From Cafeteria roenbergensis (taxonomy: Eukaryota > Sar > Bigyra > Bicosoecida > Cafeteriaceae), in assembly GCA_008330645.1 (NCBI GenBank), contig VLTN01000053.1, positions 62,001 through 126,000 of the forward strand: 64,000 nt of DNA, given 5' to 3'. Shown one piece after another: positions 9,624 through 20,600 of this stretch (the first letter of the stretch is position 1; every line of letters starts with the position of its first letter). The notes under the pieces are model-generated. The model did not search any database, was not told the DNA's origin, and saw only the letters and a program-made list of their open reading frames with translations. Position numbers and translations under genes: made by a program.

Positions 9624-10623
9624 ATGCGGCAGTCGTTTGCCTGGCTCCGGACGGCGTCCGTTTCAATGCTGCGCCCCTGGAATGAGTTTTTCACTGGCTT
9701 CCGAGTGCCCGAGTCAGGCTGGGCTGAGGCTGAGAAGCGCGTGAGCTCAAGCCGCTGCCGCGCATGTTGCCCCTCCCGTCTGCCTCGCTGGCCCCTGTTC
9801 GCGAGCAGCCGCGCGCGGACGGATGGCCGTCGCGAGCTTCGGGGCCAATTCGTTGTTCCGCCCGGCGCAGGCTGGAGTGAATGCTGCGTACTTTGCGGCC
9901 AACTACTTTGCCGTTATTGTGGCGTGCCAGATCTTCACCGCGTGAGTAGAGGGGCGGCTGGGGGGGGGCAGGGGGTGAGTTGCCCAGCGGGGAGGTGCGC
10001 GGGCGAGTGTCGCTGAGGTCGCTCCCGGCCGCGAGAGCGCTGCCCCGCATCCCTCCCGCCCACGGTTTCCGGCGCGCAGGGTGACGAGCCCCCTTTTGAT
10101 TGTCGTGCTTGTGATGTGCGCGCTGGGAACGGCCGTGCTGTTCCGCCCGTTCAAGGAGATTCGCGAGCCGGTTCGCGCTCTGCTGCCCGCCGAGTGGCAC
10201 CGCGCCGTCGCTGCCGCCGTCATGACCGCCTGCTTCTTGCTCGGCACGGGGTACCTCTGGTCGGTGCTGCTCAACGCCTTGATCGGGGCGGGCCTCGTGG
10301 CAGTCCACATGCTCGTCAAGACCGTGACCACCCGCTCCCGGGCGGCGAAGCTCTGGTTCTCAGCCCGCGTCTTCGCGGACAGGGTGGCGGACGATCTTCC
10401 CGACGACTCGCGCTCGGCATCCCTCGCGCAGCCAGCCGGCACCAGCGCCGAGCCGTGGCACAAGGCCAGCCCCAGCGACGACGGGTTCGGGCTCCGCTCC
10501 GGGGCGGCGGACATGGACCTGGGCGCCGAAGCGGGTGCTGTCGACGTAGACCTTGGCACGTCGCCCACGCCGGGCGCCAGCACTTACTTCGCACGGCAGG
10601 GCGCGGCTGTGAAGCGCGACTAG
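9624..10623 (+). CDS. PRA1-family (prenylated Rab acceptor) membrane protein, three exons
   Basis: PRA1 proteins sit in ER, Golgi and endosome membranes and bind prenylated Rab GTPases during vesicle traffic. The exons are 9624-9740, 9871-9941 and 10080-10623. The introns are 130 and 138 bases (GTGAGC...GCGCAG and GTGAGT...GCGCAG). The spliced protein has 243 residues. The join gives the family signature: RPWNEFF and the helix ending AEAEKR, then AGVNAAYFAANY. Two hydrophobic hairpins follow at about 48-82 and 103-140, separated by FRPFKEIREPVRALLP. The acidic, Gly/Ser-rich C-terminal tail is longer than usual. No single frame contains the whole domain, so the intron calls are well supported by the fold. 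It is divergent from the TPR gene and convergent with the first spartin-like gene. Confidence 0.85.
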
Positions 10624-10782
10624 CTGAGTGCAGGAGGCGCCGCCACGCTGGCGGTGGGCCCCATGCGCGGCCCTCGCGGCGAGCGCCCCGCCCCTGCACG
10701 CGGCTGCACACAATACATGATTCAGAGTGACGGCCGCACCGGCCCGCTTGCTCGCCCGCCCGCCCGCTCGCCGTGGCAGGCG

Positions 10783-10840
10783 CGCGCACACACCCACAAA
10801 AATGTCCACACCGCATCACCCCCCCCCCCGCCCGCGGCGC
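10783..10840. repeat. CA-rich and C-run simple sequence in a convergent spacer
   Basis: The 233-base spacer between the PRA1 and spartin-like A stops contains GCGCACACACCCACAAAAAT and then an uninterrupted run of about 11 C, strand-biased simple sequence unlike the flanking coding DNA. Confidence 0.8.
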
Positions 10841-10856
10841 CTCGCCTGCCGGCCCC

Positions 10857-12476
10857 TCAAGGCTCGAGCCGCCCGTCTGCGCGTCGCTCGGTTTCGCGTC
10901 GCTCACGCTCCGCGGCCGCCTGCGCCTCGGCCCGCTCCGGCCCAAGCACCGCCCGTCGCGCTGCGGTCTTGCTTGCGTTGACCGCCAGGCCCACGGGAGC
11001 CACCCGTCGCAGGTTCAGCAGCGTTTGCCCCGCGTCCCCTGCCACCATCATCCCCTCCCGGGTCGCGGAGGCGGCCGCTGCTCCGTACCGCGCCCCCACC
11101 GCCTCCTCCGTTGCCTCGCCAATGTCCCCTCCAACGGTCATGAGGCCCTCCTCCAGCGCGTCCCACAGGTCTGACACGGCGACGAGGCCAGCCAACCCCA
11201 CCCGCTTCAGCCCCTGGGCCGTCGTCGACGCAGCCAGCCGCTTCCCGGCCGCCTTGCCCGCGTCGCTCTCTCCGACCAGCGCGCCGACGGCCCGCCCCAT
11301 TCCCTTGGTGAGCTCCGTCATGGTGACCACCAGGCCCCGCGTGACCAGCACGGCCGCCGAGGACGCCATGCGCGCCCTGCGGATGTTGCGCAGCGTGGAC
11401 TTTGACACCTCGGCGTCCTCGCGCTCCGGCTCCGCCTCGCGCCCGTTCCGCGACCTGGAGGCGATTGCCGTCCCCGCCCGGCGGACCCCGCTGCCAGCCA
11501 TCCGCGCGCCCAGCACAAGCCCCGTGGCCGCCCACTGCCCCGCGCCCACCACGGCAGCCTCCGCCGTCCGCCACCCGTCCGCCTCCGTGCTGGCCGGCTT
11601 GGCGAGCGGCCCGACCCCGGCCTGCCCGCTGCCGCCTGTCTCGCGCCCAGGCGCCGCGTCCGCGTCCTCGGGAGCGCGCGGGAATCTGCGCTCCTTCTCA
11701 GCGGCGGCGGCGGCCACGGATCGGCCCGCCGCTGCCCACAGCCGGCCGGCGCCGAGCCGCACACGAGCCACGGCGCCGCCCAGGGGGCTGGGCGCGGCCT
11801 GCCCCGCAGTCCCGGCCTTCGCCTCTCCGAGCCCGTCATCTGGAATGGGCGCGGCGGCCGAGGCTCCGGCCACGCGCCGCTCCGACGCTCGGCTGCGCGC
11901 GCCTTCGAACCCGGCCGCGAGCCCGGTCACGAACGCGGTCCAGGTGCCGGTCCCGCTGCGGGCAGCGCTGCGGGCGTCAACGGCGCCTTCCTCTCCGGCC
12001 TCGGCCCCGCCGTCGCCCTCGGCGCCGGCAACCAACTCGCCGGTGTCGCGGTCTCGCAGCACCGCAAACGCCACCAGAGCCGCCTCCAGGCTCGCCACGG
12101 CAACCTCGTCCGCGAATTCCGCGCGAAGGCACACGGTCTCCCCCTCGTGAGACGCCGGGAGCATGTATACGCCCGGACGCACCCTCATCAAGAGCTGGCC
12201 GCACAGCGGGTACCGAAACTCGTGGCTTCCCACCAGCGCAACGACCTCCTCATCCGCAGCCGAGACGGCGCGAATGACGACAATGTCCATCTCGGGGAGC
12301 GTTTCGACGCCTCCCCTGGCGATCCGGGAAACCCTGCACGAGGGAACGCTCGCGAGCACTTGAGCGGGCTGGCTGCTGCAGGCGTCCGCTCCCTCATCCG
12401 CGATGCGGTCCAGGGCCGCGTTGCCAACCGCGCCGTGCCGCGACATGGCCTTTGCAGCTAGCAGGGAGGCGTCCAT
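10857..12476 (-). CDS. Spartin/senescence-domain protein, copy A
   Basis: Protein of 539 residues with the C-terminal senescence domain shared by animal spartin and plant senescence-associated proteins. Those proteins bind lipid droplets and membranes. The domain spans about 350-505: a Gly/Ala/Val-rich amphipathic stretch, a DLWDALEEGL block, then ARYGAAAASATREG, which matches the spartin block YKYGYNAGEATHHAV. The N-terminal part (about 35-150), with CGQLLMRVRPGVYMLPASHEG, is conserved in copy B next door and looks like a small beta domain. The middle is low complexity. I chose ATG 12476 (MDASLLAAK); the open frame continues upstream to 12695 but is Arg/Cys-rich and not conserved in copy B. 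Copy B lies 261 bases upstream on the same strand, so the pair is a tandem duplication. Lipid-droplet localisation is inferred from the family. Confidence 0.78.
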   Translation of the reverse strand: MDASLLAAKAMSRHGAVGNAALDRIADEGADACSSQPAQVLASVPSCRVSRIARGGVETLPEMDIVVIRAVSAADEEVVALVGSHEFRYPLCGQLLMRVRPGVYMLPASHEGETVCLRAEFADEVAVASLEAALVAFAVLRDRDTGELVAGAEGDGGAEAGEEGAVDARSAARSGTGTWTAFVTGLAAGFEGARSRASERRVAGASAAAPIPDDGLGEAKAGTAGQAAPSPLGGAVARVRLGAGRLWAAAGRSVAAAAAEKERRFPRAPEDADAAPGRETGGSGQAGVGPLAKPASTEADGWRTAEAAVVGAGQWAATGLVLGARMAGSGVRRAGTAIASRSRNGREAEPEREDAEVSKSTLRNIRRARMASSAAVLVTRGLVVTMTELTKGMGRAVGALVGESDAGKAAGKRLAASTTAQGLKRVGLAGLVAVSDLWDALEEGLMTVGGDIGEATEEAVGARYGAAAASATREGMMVAGDAGQTLLNLRRVAPVGLAVNASKTAARRAVLGPERAEAQAAAERERRETERRADGRLEP

Positions 12477-12737
12477 GTTTTCGCGCGCTCGCAGGGGCGG
12501 CGCGAGTGCGCGGGCCGGGGCTCTTGCTTGCCGTCGCGTTTCCTGGCGAAATCTGCGCACGATTCTCGCGGCTCTGCACCAACCGGTCGCACAGGCGGCC
12601 GATCGCGCTCGACTCGAGCCACGGCAGCCCAAGGCAGCAGGGGCCTTGCAAGCGACGGGGCACTCACAAGCAAACAAAGCGACACGCACGCACACGCAGC
12701 GCCACGCACCACCGCTCTCGCGCGCAAGCCACGCCGC

Positions 12738-14444
12738 TCATGGCCGCGGGGGGTGGGCCGGCTCGCCGTCGGCCTGTGCCGCCGCGCGCGTCGCCTGCAC
12801 TGCCAGCGAGGTGACGCCCATGGACCGCATGCTCATCACCGCGCGCGTTGCGTCGCCGCCCACAGCAAGGCCCTCTCGGGTCGCGGCTGCGACTTGCCGT
12901 CCGTATGAGTGGTCGGCAACCCGCTCGGCTGCCGTCGCGAAACCGGTGCCGACCTCCCCCGCCGCCTCTTCCAGCGACTCCCACACGGACCCCAGCGCCT
13001 CGGCGCCCGCCAGTCCGAGAGACGTCGCCCCTCGCACCGACGCGGACGTGGCTGCGCCGTCGGCAGTCCAAGCCTTGGCCATTCCGGCCCCGGCGCGGCC
13101 GAGCCCCACCGCCATGGACCCCAGCAACGAGGCAACCCGCCTGCTCACCAGCACCACCGAGGAGGACACCTGCCTCGCGCTCCTGATGCGCTCCATGGTG
13201 GCGGGGGAGACCTCCGCGTCCTCCGTGGCGGCGGGCACCGCCTTGACCAGCAGCTGCGCAGCCTGCTGCACACCCACCCCCAGGTAGCGCGCGAACACCA
13301 CCAGCCCCGCAGCGGTCCACTGCCCCGCCGCGGACACCGCCCCGGAGACGGTGGCCCAGGCGGCGGCCTCCTCAGCCTCGGCCCTGGCAGCTGCCGCAGC
13401 CTCGTCCTCCGCTTCCCCGGCGGCGGCAACGCCCTCAGCGGGCGGGCCGTCCGAGGAACCGGCGCCGGTGCCCGGTCCCACCGGCGCGGACGTCGCCGTT
13501 GACGCCGCCGTTGACGTCACAGGCGACGCCGCCGGCGGCGCTGCCGTTGACGACGCCGACGACGACGATGCGGGGTGATTGCTGTCGCCAGCAAGGGCGG
13601 CGTCCTGTCCCAGCGCGGAGGACGTGTCCTCGACCGCCCGGGGCGCCGCGACGACGGGCTGCGGGAACCTGCTGCTGCGCTCTGCCGCCACGTCAGCCGC
13701 AGCAGCGCTGGCTGCGCTCCACACATAGCTGCCCCCGGCGCCCAGGACGGACCAGGCGGCAGTCTGAGCGTCGGCGAGGCCCTGGGCTGTGGGGACGTAC
13801 GCTGACAGTGAGGCCAGCGACTCCGCGGAGGGGACGTACGCCGACAAGGCAGTGAGAGACTCCGACGTCGGCAGGTAGGCGGTCATGGCAGAGGCTGCTG
13901 CCGCGCTGGAAGGGGGCGCTCCCTCGGGTGCCGGGGCTGAGGCCGCCGCGGGCAGCGCGGCAGTTGCCGCAGGAGCATCACTCGAAGGCGTGGCAGGGGC
14001 GTCCAGCTCTCCGGCCACGGCTTGCTGGACGGAGATGAGCTGCCCGGAGGCCCGCGACTTGAGCACAGTGAACGCCGCAAGTGATGCGTCCATCGCCCGC
14101 AGCTTGGCCGGCTGCGGGCTCGACACCCGCAGGTGGAAATTGCACCCCGGCCGCCCGCCCGACAACAAGTACGTGCCGGGGCCCAGGCGAAGGCACGGCT
14201 GCCCGCAGAGCGGCACGAAGAACTCAGAGCCGCACACGAGCGCCACCACGACTGGCCCTCCGGCGGCGGCCGTGCCCGTGGTGCGGTCGCTGTCCGGCAC
14301 TCTGGTGCGAATGCACATGAGCGTGCCGGCGGGAAACCCCGTGCTGCCATCGGGCGCGATCCCCATCACGCGGCAGTCCTCTAGCTCCGCGAGCACTTCG
14401 GCGGGCTGCGCCGCCTGGGGGCTGGCACCCCCTGAGGCCGCCAT
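12738..14444 (-). CDS. Spartin/senescence-domain protein, copy B
   Basis: Protein of 568 residues, paralogous to copy A over the N-terminal domain (QPAEVLAELEDCRV against QPAQVLASVPSCRV; VPLCGQPCLRLGPGTYLL against YPLCGQLLMRVRPGVYML). The copies also match over the C-terminal senescence domain (SYGRQVAAATREGLAVGGDA against RYGAAAASATREGMMVAGDA). Copy B alone has three tandem 13-residue units near 186-226: AYLPTSESLTALS, AYVPSAESLASLS, AYVPTAQGLADAQ. The linker is rich in Ala, Ser and Pro. The ATG at 14444 (MAASGG) is used because the frame in front of it starts only at GTG. It is divergent from HYDIN, 182 bases from that gene's proposed first exon. As in spartin, the domain probably inserts into lipid-droplet or endosomal membranes; that is family inference. 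Confidence 0.78.
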   Translation of the reverse strand: MAASGGASPQAAQPAEVLAELEDCRVMGIAPDGSTGFPAGTLMCIRTRVPDSDRTTGTAAAGGPVVVALVCGSEFFVPLCGQPCLRLGPGTYLLSGGRPGCNFHLRVSSPQPAKLRAMDASLAAFTVLKSRASGQLISVQQAVAGELDAPATPSSDAPAATAALPAAASAPAPEGAPPSSAAAASAMTAYLPTSESLTALSAYVPSAESLASLSAYVPTAQGLADAQTAAWSVLGAGGSYVWSAASAAAADVAAERSSRFPQPVVAAPRAVEDTSSALGQDAALAGDSNHPASSSSASSTAAPPAASPVTSTAASTATSAPVGPGTGAGSSDGPPAEGVAAAGEAEDEAAAAARAEAEEAAAWATVSGAVSAAGQWTAAGLVVFARYLGVGVQQAAQLLVKAVPAATEDAEVSPATMERIRSARQVSSSVVLVSRRVASLLGSMAVGLGRAGAGMAKAWTADGAATSASVRGATSLGLAGAEALGSVWESLEEAAGEVGTGFATAAERVADHSYGRQVAAATREGLAVGGDATRAVMSMRSMGVTSLAVQATRAAAQADGEPAHPPRP

Positions 14445-14626
14445 GGTCGGAGTGGAAGCAACGCGCCGAGAGAGCACTCCGTCAAGAAATTCGGGCTCGC
14501 CGTTATTTGCGCGCCGGCAAGCATGCGCCCTCGGCAGAGCGCCAACGGTCTTGGCTTGCCCGCCAGCAAGCGCAGCCAGGCGGTGTCCACCGGCCGGACG
14601 GCCCGTGACGGGGGCGGGCGCCGACC

Positions 14627-17600
14627 ATGGACGTCAGCAACACTATTGCACTGGTGACGGCCAATGGCAAGGCCCACGCAAGGAAGGCGGCGACCGGCAA
14701 GCAGCGGCCAACCGCAACGGCAGCACTGGAGCGCCGCAGCCGCGCTGAGGGCGCGGCTGCTGCTGCTGCCGGCGCCGGCCCTGGCCAGTCGCTGATGGTG
14801 AGGAGCGCGCGCCCGCCGGGAGGGGGCGCGGGGATCCGAGCAGCGCGATCCCTGGCCTATGCAAGCTCGGCCACTCCTCTCGATGCGCGCGGCCGGCCCC
14901 GCTCCGGGTCGCGCCGGTCGTGGCGGTGCTGCTGACGGCACGCACGCGCGAGCGCTTCGACCCCGACGACCGGCTCGAGCTATCCGCCCCTCTTTCGTGC
15001 CCTGGCCCGCTGTTCGTCGCAGGCGCCGTCGGCCTTGCTCACTCAGATGTCCGGCGCGGCAGGCGCTGGCGCATCTGCGGCCGCCGCCGGGGACGAGGAC
15101 TCGGGCGGCGTGCGCATCATTGACCTGGTCAACATTGCAGACTTTACGGCGCAGTCGCGCTGCTCAGTGCCCGTGGGAACGCCGCTGTTCGCGCCCTCTG
15201 CCCAGCGCATCGAGTTCCGCGACTACGCGCCCTTCGAGGCCACCACAGCGAGGCTCGCGCTGCGCAACGTCGACACCGTGCCGCGTCGGGTGCGGGTTGC
15301 CCAGCCCGACCACCCGAGCTTCGCCGTGAGGGGTCCGTTGGACTCCGCGGGCGCCCCTCTCACGGACAGTCGCATCGCGCCAGGCGTGGAGGCCGTTTTC
15401 ACCGTCGTCTTCACGCCGGCCGCTCTGGCCGACTACCGGTGCGACCTCGTCGTCTCCACGGAGAGGGAGCGGTTCGTCCTCCCGCTCAGGGCGTACGGGC
15501 CCCAGCCCTTCCTGACCTTCCCCGACAGGCTCACCTTCGACTCCACGGCGGCCAAGACCACCGCGTCGAGGCCCTTCATGGTCAAGAACATCGGCCGGTC
15601 CGACTGCACCTTCTCGCTGCTGGCGGAGCCGCCCTTCACCGTGGCGCCCACTTCAGGCCACGTGCCCGTGGGCGCCTCGATGCAGGTCACTGTGGGGTTC
15701 AAGCCTCCCGAGGCTCGGCCCTACGAGGGGGCGGTGGAGGTGCGCTACAGCTCGGGGGCCGCGGCCGCCATGGTGCTGGAGGGGGAGGGTCACGACGTGG
15801 ACGTCCGCACCACGCTGGGGCTGATCGAGGTGCCGCCAACCTACACCGGCCTCACCTCCACCGCCACGGTGACGCTCGTCAACGACTCCGAGGTGCCCGT
15901 CTCGTTTGACTGGAAGGCGCTGGCGCTCCCGCAGCACGAGGAGGAGGAGCGATCCCGGCTCGTGGCCCAGCTGCGGGCGCTGTGCGAGCAGGAGCGCGAA
16001 GCCCTCCTCATGGCCGCTGGCGCCGCCGGAGGCGCCGTCGGCAGCGTCGGGTCCCACGGCGGGGAGGCCAAGGACGAAGACGACGGCGACGGCGACGGCG
16101 GCGTCGCCTTCTTCGACGAGGACAGCCCGGGCGCAGACAGGCGCCGCCTCGGCCGGCGCGCCGCCCCCTGGAGCAGGTCGCAGTCGCCGACGCCGGGCCC
16201 GGGGCAGGACGAGGACTCGCTGGAGCTGGAGGGCACGGCAGGCCACAAGGCGAGCCCGGCGCGCTCGCGGATGGATAGGGACGAGGCTGCTGCCGGCGGC
16301 CAGGCAAGGAAGCCAGCCTCCGGTTCCGCCGCCGCGGCGGCGGTTCGGCGGGCGGCGGGCGAGGACGACGACGAAGCCTCCGGCGACGACACCGACGAGG
16401 AGGGGTCCGAGGCCGGCGGCGACGTCGGGGGCGCGCTGTTCAACGCGGCAGGCGGGGGGGCCTCCTTCGTGCTGGGCGGCGGGAGCCTGTCATCGGCCTT
16501 CCCCACCCAGTCCCGCGCTGCCGCCGGGGGCCGCGGAGGCGCCGGGGGTGAGGACCGCGTCCCGCTGGCAGTGAGCACCGAGCTTGCCGCGCTGGAACGA
16601 AAGTTCCGTGCGCTTGAGCGGCAGGCCGAGGTGGAGCCGCTTCGCTTCACGGACGCAGCCTTCTCCATCGAGCCCGCCTCCGGCCAGGTGTGGGCGCGCG
16701 CCACCCAGGAGTTCACCGTGACCTTCACTCCGCCGCTCGCGGCCGACTACGCCATCACATCCTTCCTGGAGGTGCAGGGCCGTTCCCGCCGCATCCCGCT
16801 CGAGCTGCGCGCGGTCGGGCTGGGTCCCCGCGCCGTCTTCACCTACGACGTGCTGGACGTGGGGGACGTGTCGGTCACGGCGGTCCGCGAGTACGAGCTG
16901 ACGCTGGTCAACAAGGGGGAGATCCCGTGCCACTGGGCGGTGCGCGACCCGGCCTCCCAGGGCCAGGGCAGGCAGTTCGGCTTCGAGCCCTCGGCCGGCA
17001 CCCTGCCCGTGGGAGGCTCTGTCCCCATCGTCGTGCGCTTCTCCTCGCGGGTGCTCGGCGAGTTCGCGGAGGTGTTCGAGTTCGAGCTGGAGGGCAGCAG
17101 GGACCTGCTGCGAGTAGAGTTCCGCGGCCACGTGGTCGCCCCGACGTTCCACGCCGACCGCGAGGCCATCGACTTTGGCGGCGTGGCGTTTGCGTTCACC
17201 TACGAGGAGCGCCTCACCATCACCAACACGAGCGACGTGCCCTTCAAGGCCGTGTTCCGCGTGCCCGACGACCGGCCCGGCAACAAGGCCGAGTTCGCCA
17301 TGGAGCCGCCCGACGCGGTGCTCGAGCCGGGGGAGCGGGGCGAGGTCCTGGTGCGCTTCACGCCGGACACCGTGGGGGAGTACGCGCGGTCGCTGTCCGT
17401 GGACGTGCAGGGCGTGGGCGAGTCGCTGCTGAGCCTGCCCGTGGCTGCCAGCTGCTCCGCCCCGGACGTGGCCGTGGTCACGCGCACCATCGACTTTGGC
17501 ACGGCCTTCGTGGGGCACCCCGTGCTGAAGCAGCTGCAGCTGCGCAACACGTCGGACCGCGCTGGCAGGTACGAGGTGCTGCCGCAGGACGGCCACGCGG

Positions 17601-20600
17601 CCGCTGTGGCGGCCTTCGTGGCCCTGCCGCCCTCGGGCGACGTGCCCCCCGGCGCCCTCTGCGCGGTGGACATCTCGCTCACGGTGAAGCGCGTGGGGGA
17701 GACGCACCTCCCCCTCATGGTGCGGGTGCTGGGCCAGGAGGGCCCGCCCACCATCGTCGAGCTCATGGCCGTGGGCAGCGGGCCCGTCATCGAGCCGGAG
17801 CCGCCCGCCGCAAGGTTCGGCAGAGCGCCGTGCCTGCGGCCCACAGCGCTGCCCGTGCAGCTGCGCAACGCCAGCGACATCCCCGCGAGGCTGCGCATGT
17901 TCGTGCGGGGCGACCCCTCCAGGTTCAGCATCGGCGGAGGCGGCGGCGAGCTCGAGATCGAGCCGCGGGGAACGGGAACCGTGACCATGCTGGTAGAGCC
18001 GGACGATGTGGCCAAGCTCAGCGACGAGCTCTGCATCGAGGTGGACGGCGGGGAGCAGGTCCGCGTGCCTCTCTCGGCGGTGGGGTCGGGCACCACGATG
18101 CACTGCGACCAGGACGTGTCGATTGTGGATATGGGCACGCAGTACACCGGCGTGGACTGCGAGCGAGTCTTCGTGCTGGAGAACCGCGGCAGGCGGACGC
18201 AGACGCTCTCCTGGCTCAACGCCACGCACCGCGCCGCCGCGGCGGAGCGTAAGCGCCTCGAGAGAATGGGGCCGGCGGCCGCCGCCAAAGCAGCCTCGGG
18301 CAGGGGCGGCGGCGTGGGCGGGGGGCGGGGCGGGGGCCGGGGCCGGGGCCGCGGGAAGGGCCGGGCGGGCGCCTCTCAGGAGGAGGACGCCGGCCCGGTG
18401 TTTGTGGTGGAGCCAGACTCCGCGACCGTCAAGCCGCGGACTGCAGTCACGTTCCGCTTCCGCGCTCGGCGCGAGTCGCCCTGCGCGTGCGCGGAGGAGC
18501 TGCACTGCACCAGCAAGATGCAGGGCGAGACCAAGACGGCCACCATCTTCAAGTGCGCAGCCTCCGCCACTTTTGTGGACCCGGTGATCAAGGCCGAGCC
18601 GGAGGTCGTCCGCTTCGACTACGTGTGGCGCAAGCCTGACCTGGCCGGAGGCGACGCAGCGTCGGCAGCAGGGGCACCATCCACTACTGCCTCTGTGGAC
18701 ACGGCGCCCGACGATGCAGCGCCCATGACCGGCTCCGTGCTCCTAACCAACGTGACCCCGCTGCCGGTCACGTTCCGCCTCCGCTGCGCCGCGCCCTTCG
18801 AGGCGGAGCAGGCGGAAATGACGCTGGCTGCCGGCGCCTCTGGCCGCGCCAACCTCGCCTTCCACCCCGGCTACCGCGGCGACAGGCAGAGCCACACGGC
18901 GGAGGGCCGGCTGACGCTGGACTTTGCGGGGCATGCCTCGCGCGTGCACGTGCCGATGCAGGGCGCCATCAGCTTCCCCAACGTGGAGCTCGGCGCCGAA
19001 AAGGTGGATTTCGGCTGCGTGGTGAACGAGACCACCAAGACGGTGCAGCTGCGGCTGCGAAACCCGACGGCGGCAGCCGTGGAGTACAGCTGGGCCTTTG
19101 AGGAGGACGACGCCGCCTCCCGAGCCAGGGCCGCCTCCCGGGGGGTGCCCTTTGTGCCCGTGAACGAGGCCTTCGATGTGGTTCCGATCCGCGGCAGGCT
19201 GGGGCCGTTCGAGGTGGAGACGGCGGACGTATCCTTCTTCGGCCATCCGGGCCGGCGCTTCGCTGCTCGCGCCGTGCTGGAGGTGGTCGGCGGGCCGGAG
19301 TACGCCCTGCCCCTCTCAGGGGCCGCGTCCTCTGCAGGCTACCGCCTCGACCGGCAGCTCCTTGACTTTGGCTCGCTGCACTTTGAGCGGGAGGGGGAGG
19401 AGGAGGTCTGGGTGCACAACACGGGCAAGGTCGACGTCAGCTTCAGCGTCCGCACGGACCTCGTCTCCCGCCGGGGCAGGGTGGCGGTTTCGCCCCGCCG
19501 CGGCCACATCCCGGCCGGCGGCAAGGCCAAGGTGCTGGTTCGGTTGCGCCCCGGCACGCCGGGGCCGGTGGCAGAGACGCTGGTGCTGGAGGTGGGCCAG
19601 TTCGACCCCGTGGAGGTTACCATTGTTGGCGAGGCAACCTACTCGCAGGTGGCGTGCTCCCTGCAGCGGCAGGCGGTGCCGGGCTGGGCAGAGGCGTGCG
19701 TGCGCGCCGCTGCAGCGCTCCGTGCCCGGGCGGAGGAGGCGCGGTCGGCCGGCGCGTCGGGCCTGCAGGCGTCTGGGCTGCCGCCGGCAGCGGGGGGGGA
19801 CGCCTTTGTGGACGACGACGACGAAATCGAGGCAGAGGCTGCTGAGGCCGCGGCAGCCACTGCCAGACTGGCAGGTGCCACCGCCGCCGCCGCCGCCGCC
19901 GCCGCCGGGGACGGGGCATCGACGGACGGCCCGGGCGCGACCGCCGCGGCCTCGGCCGAGCCCATTCCGGACCCATCCGTGGTCGAGGTGGAGCAGGAGG
20001 CCGGGCGCCTCCTCTTCGGCGCCTTCCTCGAGGACCTGCTCGAGCTGCGCGAGGCCGCGGCTCAGGGCGACGAGTCGGCGTCGGTGAGCGCCTCGGTGCG
20101 GGGCGGGGGCGGGGGCGGCGTCACCGCACGGTCCACTGCCAGGGACCGGCTGGCGACGGCGCGGTCCAGCGGGTCGGTGCTCGGCGGGGGGGGCGGGGGC
20201 GGCGGCAGCTCCGGCTCCACGGTGGGCCAGCGCCGCGCCCCTGCCAGCGAGCGGTTCGTCGGCGGCAGGTTCGTGTGCGACTTTGGGCCCGTGGTGCGCG
20301 GCACGACGAAGCGCCGCACGTTCCGCATCACCAACGTGGGGTCCACTGCGGCATCGCTGCTCGGCGATGTGGCCGCGGCGACTGCGGAGGGCTTCGCGCT
20401 CGACCCCGCCACCGTGACCAAGATGCCGCCCGGCGGGTCCGTGGACGTCACGGTGACGCTCCGGCCGGCGGCCAAGAAGCGGCTGGGCGTGGTCCAGGCG
20501 GAGGTGCCGGTTACAGTGACGGGGGGCCCCGCCATGGTCCTGGTCCTGCGCGCCCTGGTGACCCTTCCGGAGCTGCGGCTGTCCCCGGCAGCGCTGGACT

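Noticed and set aside
12477-12695. N-terminal extension of spartin-like copy A
   Set aside because: The extra 73 codons are Cys/Arg-rich, absent from copy B and more like spacer DNA; the ATG at 12476 is preferred.
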